Assembly (NCBI GenBank): GCA_029298735.1
Contig: JANSLP010000559.1
Span: 1-11,630, forward strand
DNA: 11,630 bases
Source: Ophiostoma sp. CBS 140.51
Lineage: Eukaryota > Ascomycota > Sordariomycetes > Ophiostomatales > Ophiostomataceae
Reading direction: 5' to 3'
The notes beneath the pieces were generated by a model. It was not told where the DNA came from, did no database searches, and worked only from the letters and a program-made list of their open reading frames with translations. This document shows positions 6,525-11,630 of this stretch, piece after piece. Position 1 is the stretch's first letter. Every line of letters begins with the position of its first letter. The position numbers and the translations under genes were made by a program.

Positions 6525-7090
6525 AGGAAGCGGTAATAGGAGAGGAATGTGAGAAAGGCGAAGACGTGCGGCGGGTGTCCGAGGTCACGAAAGAGACGAG
6601 AGGAATGGGCTGCCTCTTCATGCAGGGGCTGTGAGTCATATCTCAATACCACTTCAATAAGTTATGACTAATTCATTTATGGCCTTTCAAGATGCATTTA
6701 AGCGTGCCTCTCAAACTGCAAGTTGGTGGTCGAGGAAAAGGCTGTGTGTGCAGCGGCCACAGCGGGCACAGGGAACACAGGGAGCACAGGGAGCACATCC
6801 ACTAAGCAGGTTGGAGCAGGGACGGCACAGGAGCACCTCCGAAAAAGGAAATTCCCAGTGAGCTTTTTCGGCTGGTATATTGGGCTGATATAAAGACCAG
6901 ATGTAGTCCCCTTTTTGAGGATGATGCAAAACGCCGGGTGAGATGAGAACAAAAGAAACACTGACAAGAAGTCAGAAACAAAAACCTTCCCCTAGATCCA
7001 ATCTATGATGCATTCCCTCCATTCTATTACGATTATGTGAGTTCTCCTCTCTCTCCTTTTTGGTATTTTATTTCATCTCCTCCTCATCCC
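6525..7090. other. intergenic: 3' flank of the MFS transporter gene
   Basis: No gene seen. It includes a 36-bp minisatellite (6760-6795) and, on the minus strand just after the transporter stop, an A-rich GAAATAAAATA (about 7065-7075) that may act as a polyadenylation signal. ORFs of 65-96 codons here are low-complexity products of the repeat or shadows of the transporter. Confidence 0.55.
6760..6795. repeat. 9-bp minisatellite, four units
   Basis: Units CAGCGGGCA, CAGGGAACA, CAGGGAGCA, CAGGGAGCA. The last two are identical, which suggests recent duplication. The unit is unrelated in sequence to the 9-bp repeat at 2136. Confidence 0.75.
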
Positions 7091-8566
7091 CTAGAAGACC
7101 GTCATCGGGCTAAAGCCGGCATACTTGACGCGAGCAAAGGCAATGATGGTCGAGCCGACGAGCAACAGCACACCAGCGAAGACCTTGACGCCGACCCAGT
7201 TGTCATTGTGGGCCAGGATGGCACCGGCAATGGGGCTGGTGACCAGACCGGGGATGGAGGCGACCAAGAACACCATGCCGGTGCGGTAGCCCATCTCCTT
7301 GTGAGGCGACACTTGGGCGACCAGTGAGGCAATCAACGAAACGTAGGCGCCCGAGAAGAAGCCAAAGAGAGAGGCAAAGGCAATGATGGCCGACTTGCTG
7401 CTACCGGGGATCCAGAGCGCCAACACAACAATACCAGCGCAGTAACACGACAAGATAAAAGCGTTGTACTTGCCGATGCGGTCCGAGGCCCAGCCCGACA
7501 GCAGACGGCCGAAGAGACTGAGGGCGTTGAGGATGGACACGGTGTACTGGGCCAGGCTGGCACTCACATTACCCGTGGCGAGAGCGCCAACGGGGATGTA
7601 GGTAATAGGCACAAAGATACCAAAAGTCAAAAAGAACATGCCGATGAGCAGCAGAGCGAAGCCGGGCTCGACAAAGGGGGCGACCATTTGCTGGCGGGAC
7701 AGGCCCTCGCCGCGCTTGAAGTTGGGGTGGGCGTGGAAGCGGGAGTGCACCGTCAAGTTGGCGATGATGAGGAGGCCCAAAATCAAAAAGGCGCAGGCGC
7801 GCATAGCCCATCCGTAGCCGACGCTGTCAATGAGGCGGCTGACCATGATGGGGAAGATGACACCACCGAGCGAGCTGCCGGTCGAGACAATACCGTAGGC
7901 GATACCGCGGCGCTTGTTGAACCAGCCGGGAATGCAGCTCAGGGCGGGCTGGAAGATGGCAGAGACACCAATGGCGCTGCACACACCTTGCGAGAGCAAA
8001 AACTGGTAGTACTCGCTAGAGATGGAGGCCATCATGAGGCCGAAAACGTCGAGGAGCGAGCCGGCCAAAATAACGTAGCGGGGGCCGTAGGCATCAAACA
8101 GGCGGCCGACAATGGGGCCCATGGCCATGATGAAGAAGATTTGCAGGGAGGGGATCCACGAAATGGTACTGGACGAGTAGGTCGACAGAGGGCCCGTTTG
8201 GTAGTATTCTTGGAAGATGCCGACACTGTTGATCCAGCCAAAACTGCAAAAGGATGTACACCAGGCGCCAAAGACGACCAACCAGGCCTGCCAGCCGCCG
8301 TCGGGCACGTCTTGAAAACTAAAGGATGCGGTCTGGGCGAGGTCGGCGCCGCCTGGTGGGACACCCTCAACAACATCCTCATCGTCGTCCGAGTCGTCGC
8401 TGACGGGCGCGTTGTTGTTCTTCTCCGGGTCAGATTCCTTGGTGCGGATGCCCGAAGCGTCACCCTCGGCGATAGCGGCGGCCGAAATGGACGGCGCAGC
8501 CAAAGTGTTGTCGTCGGTGTCGGTGCCGTTGCCGGGGATGGCCACCTTTGTCTCCTTGTCGGTCAT
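7091..8566 (-). CDS. MFS transporter, monocarboxylate porter (MCT/Mch-like) family, 491 aa
   Basis: Intronless, with the start at 8566 in a good context (GTCAAAATGACC). Residues 1-84 are a hydrophilic cytosolic N-terminus with an acidic patch (SDDSDDDEDVVEG, 56-68). DVPDGGWQAW (86-95) is the MCT signature that opens the first transmembrane helix. About 12 helices follow in two halves around a central basic loop (residues 275-293). Family landmarks are GRLFDAYGPR (154-163, MFS motif A between helices 2 and 3), PGWFNKRRGIAYGIVSTGSSLGG (starting at 213) and GRLLSGWASDRIGKY (353-367) in the second half. Length and layout are complete. The protein should sit in the plasma or an organelle membrane and move a small substrate, probably with protons. 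Yeast relatives (Mch proteins) mostly do not carry monocarboxylates (Mch5 imports riboflavin), so the substrate stays open. No biosynthetic genes lie nearby. Confidence 0.9.
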   Translation of the reverse strand: MTDKETKVAIPGNGTDTDDNTLAAPSISAAAIAEGDASGIRTKESDPEKNNNAPVSDDSDDDEDVVEGVPPGGADLAQTASFSFQDVPDGGWQAWLVVFGAWCTSFCSFGWINSVGIFQEYYQTGPLSTYSSSTISWIPSLQIFFIMAMGPIVGRLFDAYGPRYVILAGSLLDVFGLMMASISSEYYQFLLSQGVCSAIGVSAIFQPALSCIPGWFNKRRGIAYGIVSTGSSLGGVIFPIMVSRLIDSVGYGWAMRACAFLILGLLIIANLTVHSRFHAHPNFKRGEGLSRQQMVAPFVEPGFALLLIGMFFLTFGIFVPITYIPVGALATGNVSASLAQYTVSILNALSLFGRLLSGWASDRIGKYNAFILSCYCAGIVVLALWIPGSSKSAIIAFASLFGFFSGAYVSLIASLVAQVSPHKEMGYRTGMVFLVASIPGLVTSPIAGAILAHNDNWVGVKVFAGVLLLVGSTIIAFARVKYAGFSPMTVF

Positions 8567-9600
8567 TTTGACGTTGATGTTGACGTTGGAGTCGTGTGTT
8601 GTGATGGGTTAAGGGAATGAGAGTCAAAGCGCTGTAAGTCTAGTAATCGTCGTTGTTGTCTCGCGTGGCAAAGAGGGCGTGGCTTCTGAGACACGGTGCG
8701 GTGGTTTTTATGTTAAGAGTGTTGATCTCATAAGTTGGGGTTGGTATATGGAAGTACTGAACACAAAACGAGCAAGATAGTGTGCGATGTTTAAGGGTGG
8801 GCCTTGACAGGTATAAATAAATAAAAAAGGAAGGAGTGAAAGGAATGAATCAAAAGGGAAGGAAGGAGGCAAACAAGTAAATACGAAAGCTGAGAATACA
8901 AGGCCGCGCAAAAAGATGACCCGAGATGGTGTCAAGGAAAAGAAACGTGCAGAAGTGCAAAAAGGCGAAGGACGACGTTAAGTGTAGGACGAAAGGACGG
9001 ACGTGAGAAACGGATTATTTAAATTCAGTGTGGACGGACGGAGCCCGAATAAACGCTGATGGCGAAGAGGAAAGAAAAAAATCAGATAATACTCCGAGCT
9101 TTTTGAAAAAGAAAGAATAGAATAGGGGAGTACCACGAGACGGAGTGGATCTGTTGGACGCAGTTGACCTCCGGCGCCGTCTGTGAATTTGAAAGTAAAA
9201 GGGGAGCGTCCCACTATTGCGCAAGACGTGTAATTTGAGGTGTGAATAATGGTGTCCAAAGACACAAAGAGGACTTCGGTGTCTATTTTTCTGCCAGGCC
9301 CAAGCTTCAGCCTCGAGTCTCCGTTTTCGACAGACGACGGAATAAAGACACGGCGGTAGGGAGAAAGAAAGAACAGATAGAGAACACGCGAACAGCACGC
9401 GAAAGGTGGAGAATCACGGAGCAGAGAGAGTGCCAGAGCACCGAATGTGGGCACTACGGGCGGTGGTCTTTTAACGTCTGTTGTTTCGTAATTACAGAAG
9501 GTTAACGAACAAAAAGATGCATAGAGTGTCGATCGTCTCTCTTCTCTCGTCCGTGTCGTCCGTGAACTCATGTTGAGTCAAGGTTGGAGGGCAGAAGAAT
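8567..9600 (-). promoter_or_regulatory. pyrimidine-rich leader and promoter region of the MFS transporter
   Basis: About 1 kb that is purine-rich on the plus strand and so C/T-rich in the direction of the transporter. CT-rich sequence upstream of well-expressed genes is common in filamentous fungi. A TTGACG/TTGATG run lies just before the start codon (8569-8588). Minus-strand ORFs of 75 codons (8708-8935) and 197 codons (8978-9571, with an ATG) are Ser, Leu, Phe, Pro and Thr rich, as expected from C/T-rich DNA. They show no domain, and I do not call them genes. Confidence 0.45.
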
Positions 9601-10024
9601 GTCTTACAAATGACCCTCTTGCATCATTCGGCGTACGGCGCTCAAACAATATCCAGGACGAGAAAAGGAACTGAAGAAGAAGGCGGCAGGAATCGAATGC
9701 AAAATCCCACGGGAACAACAGTTTTGCCCGGGGTTTACGGCCATTGTCCCAAAGTCGCCCAGTCGCGGGCCTTCGCGTCTTTGGAGCTGTCGAAAAGTTA
9801 GTCGAAAAGTCGGTGCGCCGGAGCTTACTTGCAGGCCCTCCAAGAGCCTCTCATGCAGGAAGAGCCGCCTGTCAGGCCAATGGGGCCCTGAAAGAGCTGA
9901 AGGAGTCCCTTGTCGTAGCTTCCATGTCACGCCCAGAACAGCGGCTCGTTCACTCCCGCCAGTGGGCGTTATTGGCGGTGTTAGTGGTTGAAGTGGGTTT
10001 AGTTCATCTTTAAAGGAAGTCACT

Positions 10025-10050
10025 TCGGCGCGGTAAATGTCACGCGCCGA
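10025..10050. repeat. perfect 8-bp GC-rich inverted repeat
   Basis: TCGGCGCG (10025-10032) and CGCGCCGA (10043-10050) are exact reverse complements separated by 10 bases. It could be a binding site for a dimeric regulator or a small hairpin. No adjacent gene start clarifies its role. Confidence 0.5.
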
Positions 10051-10325
10051 ATAGGGACATAAAGTAACTTGCCGTGCTGCATTAGTATAGTGCCATTTTT
10101 AAGTACTTTATTGCACAACCGAGGTAGCCTCCCACACTCACCGACAGGTACCTTAATGCCCCACTTTCTGATTCAAGCTCGGGCCAGACACCCAGAGCCA
10201 ACTGGCGGGGCTCGCCCGTGGAGATAAGAGACCCTTGTTCTTTATCCCAGCGTCTTTGGGCAGCCTCTGGTCTTTTCCAACAGCCTTTGCCAGCCGGAAG
10301 CAAGGCCAGTGAGAGCACTCATAAC

Positions 10326-10368
10326 GGGCGGGCTCTCCGCCCAGTCTTACGGCAAAAGCGATATAAAT
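10326..10368 (+). promoter_or_regulatory. possible orphan promoter: GC inverted repeat plus TATA-like box
   Basis: GGGCGG (10326-10331) and CCGCCC (10337-10342) form a perfect inverted repeat, and ATATAAAT follows at 10361-10368. The spacing is promoter-like, but no substantial reading frame follows. Confidence 0.25.
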
Positions 10369-10504
10369 GCAGTGAGAGTGAGGAAACATGAATACACTGA
10401 AGCTTCCCATCAGGAAGGAGCAATTCATTCCGTGAACTGCAAACTGTGTTGCTTGCTGCACACTTCACATTGCGCTAAACTCCGCGTTGACGTCTTTGCA
10501 CAAC

Positions 10505-10600
10505 TGTAGATGCAGATGTAGCTGTAACTGTAACTGTCCGGAGTAAATGCAAATGCAAATGCAACTGTGACAGTGACAGTGACAGTGACAGTGAACTGAC
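10505..10600. repeat. compound hexanucleotide microsatellite tract
   Basis: Three different 6-bp repeats lie side by side: a TGTAAC-type run (about 10524-10535), (AAATGC)3 at 10545-10562 and (TGACAG)4 at 10568-10591. All share period 6. Minus-strand frames across it read as VTVTVT- or SYSYSY-like dipeptide runs and are not genes. Confidence 0.75.
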
Positions 10601-11452
10601 ACGTTGGACCATTTCCGGCGTTCGTCTTGAGATATTTTTTCCAGCATATGTCACAACATCTTCTTTTTTCCGTCGACGGACCACCCGCTGCCGCCGTTGT
10701 GCTTCCCTCCCCCGGTAAATGCGTTAAACCCCGGGGACCGTTGTTCACCCTCCATGTCGTGAGACGGGAGAGGAAATCTTGGATTTTTCTGTGATGTGAT
10801 GATGTCAGCTCCTGCTTTGTAATTTGGGTTAGGGCTCACCACCAACAGACTGGTGCAGGTCGACTGGTGCAGGTCTACCTGAGTTCATGTCACCTCGAAA
10901 TAATGTCGATGCTACTGTGATTCCTAATGTGGTCATGGGATGGTGCTGTTGTAACCGGGATTGAAGAAGATGTATTGTTGGATGAGCGGGTTTCGAAATA
11001 CACAATACAGCGCACACTTAAAAATGTAAAATCATTCTACTTAAATACATGGTCGAGAATGGTAAGGAAAATATAACAAAATTTACACGTACTCTTTCGC
11101 TAACAGTTTCATGAATGAAACATAACCACATTGCTTCATTTAACAAAGACTGCAGCGAAATCCGTGTCCGTCTCGGGCTCGGGTGTGAAGTGTTTGCAAA
11201 GTGTGCTGTGGCACGCCTCGTGGCGATGTCCGACCCAGAATTTCCGTCTTACAAACACACAAGGCCCACATGGCCTGACTCCCTTTCCCCGTGGTTTCCG
11301 TTTATGCTTGATCTCCTCACCTCCCACCCTAGACTTTGCGCATGTTTATTTTGTTTTACAATTTGATTTCAGATTTTTTTTTGAAATTTAAAAAAAAAAT
11401 ACTGAACCGTTTGAAGCATTCACAAAAAAAAAATTTACAAAAAATGTCACGG
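10601..11452. other. intergenic, increasingly AT-rich, no gene seen
   Basis: It holds a 14-bp tandem duplication (10848-10875), an AT-rich stretch (about 11010-11100), a more GC-balanced stretch (about 11150-11330) with no coherent reading frame, and A/T homopolymer runs (11374-11447). Short ORFs of 60-86 codons overlap each other in several frames without domain features. Confidence 0.5.
10848..10875. repeat. 14-bp tandem duplication
   Basis: GACTGGTGCAGGTC occurs twice in a row without mismatch. Confidence 0.8.
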
Positions 11453-11630
11453 AATAATTATTATTATTATTATCCGCCTTTCTCAGTCAGTCCTGACTAT
11501 TGGCGACTAGCTAGATAGAACCCTCTGGGGGAAAAACTATCACAGAACTAAGTGGGTGAATATTCTATTCACCGGTGCGTGTGGTAGGCCACTGGTGACT
11601 ACCGTAGAGAAACAAATAGATAAAAGGAAA
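11453..11630 (-). mobile_element. (TAA)n-tailed retroelement end, opposite orientation, cut by window edge
   Basis: On the minus strand the sequence runs from the window edge through a T-rich stretch and TCTCTACGGT (11610-11601), then CCAGTGGCCTACC, to GAAAGGCGGATAATAATAAT, ending in a TAA tail (11473-11453). The head resembles that of the element at 6082-6372; the interior differs. It contains a perfect hairpin (GGTGAATA/TATTCACC, 11555-11573). It is probably the 3' end of a LINE or a SINE related to the first. No coding sequence is visible within the window. Confidence 0.42.

Larger units (their letters stand above)
9601..10504. other. intergenic region without a supportable gene
   Basis: GC-rich DNA at about 9640-10000 and 10170-10350. 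A minus-strand reading frame (9604-10023) is open for about 139 codons and starts NPLQPLTPPITPTGG-like, but it has no ATG at its start and no recognised domain. A TATA-like ATATAAAT at 10361-10368 follows a GC inverted repeat (10326-10342), and an ATG at 10388 opens only a 12-codon frame. This could be an orphan promoter or the start of a non-coding transcript. Confidence 0.4.

Noticed and set aside
7688..8620. 310-codon plus-strand ORF
   Set aside because: Antisense to the MFS transporter. Its Gly, Asp, Val and Ala-rich composition is what the reversed transporter codons produce.
8978..9571. 197-codon minus-strand ORF with an ATG
   Set aside because: Ser, Leu, Phe, Pro and Thr rich throughout, as expected from C/T-rich leader DNA. 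No domain and no continuous hydrophobic or cysteine pattern.
9604..10023. 139-codon minus-strand open frame
   Set aside because: Opens on GTG with no in-frame ATG near the start, no acceptor site I could trust, and no domain.
10425..10748. Minus-strand ORF with VTVTVTVT and SYSYSY runs
   Set aside because: Produced by the hexanucleotide repeats. Similar dipeptide runs appear in the other minus-strand frames.

Overview
The window looks like nuclear DNA of a filamentous ascomycete (Pezizomycotina, probably Sordariomycetes). The evidence is short-intron or intronless genes with GC-rich third positions, CT-rich promoters, a fungus-specific 2EXR protein, a long-N-terminus monocarboxylate-porter-like MFS transporter, and retrotransposon relics carrying CpA-to-TpA changes typical of repeat-induced point mutation (RIP). 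No prokaryotic feature, rRNA, tRNA or CRISPR array was seen.

Left end (1-1135) is a graveyard of mobile DNA. A short GC-rich coding relic (1-112) gives way to AT-rich degenerate sequence. A 489-bp solo-LTR-like unit follows (449-937, termini TGTTAC/GTAACA, internal TATA box). Directly after it lies a gag remnant (949-1134) whose CCHC zinc knuckle has lost all four metal ligands through RIP-type transitions. This retrotransposon debris abuts the cut 3' side of a minus-strand gene fragment (1126-1755). That fragment keeps the signal peptide and N-terminal cysteine region of what looks like a subgroup C (LysM / killer-toxin-like) chitinase, but has no catalytic domain.

The middle (1756-6080) holds two apparently intact plus-strand genes. 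One is an unrecognised secreted 282-residue protein with one short intron (2824-3739). The other is an intronless 420-residue 2EXR-domain protein (4310-5572). Both are covered on the other strand by long ORFs that I read as by-products of codon bias.

The right half begins with a (TAA)n-tailed retroelement end (about 6082-6372) immediately followed by a second, diverged copy of the LTR 3' end (6409-6524). Then comes an intact minus-strand MFS/MCT-like transporter (7091-8566), preceded by a pyrimidine-rich leader of about 1 kb. From about 9600 to 11450 I find no supportable gene, only short tandem repeats, small inverted repeats and AT-rich sequence. The last 180 bases are a second (TAA)n-tailed element end in the opposite orientation, whose head resembles the one at 6082.

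Nothing suggests that the three intact genes form a pathway or cluster. The main story is a gene-poor, transposon-scarred locus with RIP, in which a chitinase-type gene has been cut by a retrotransposon and a secreted orphan gene survives beside it. I did not find a convincing new multi-gene system.
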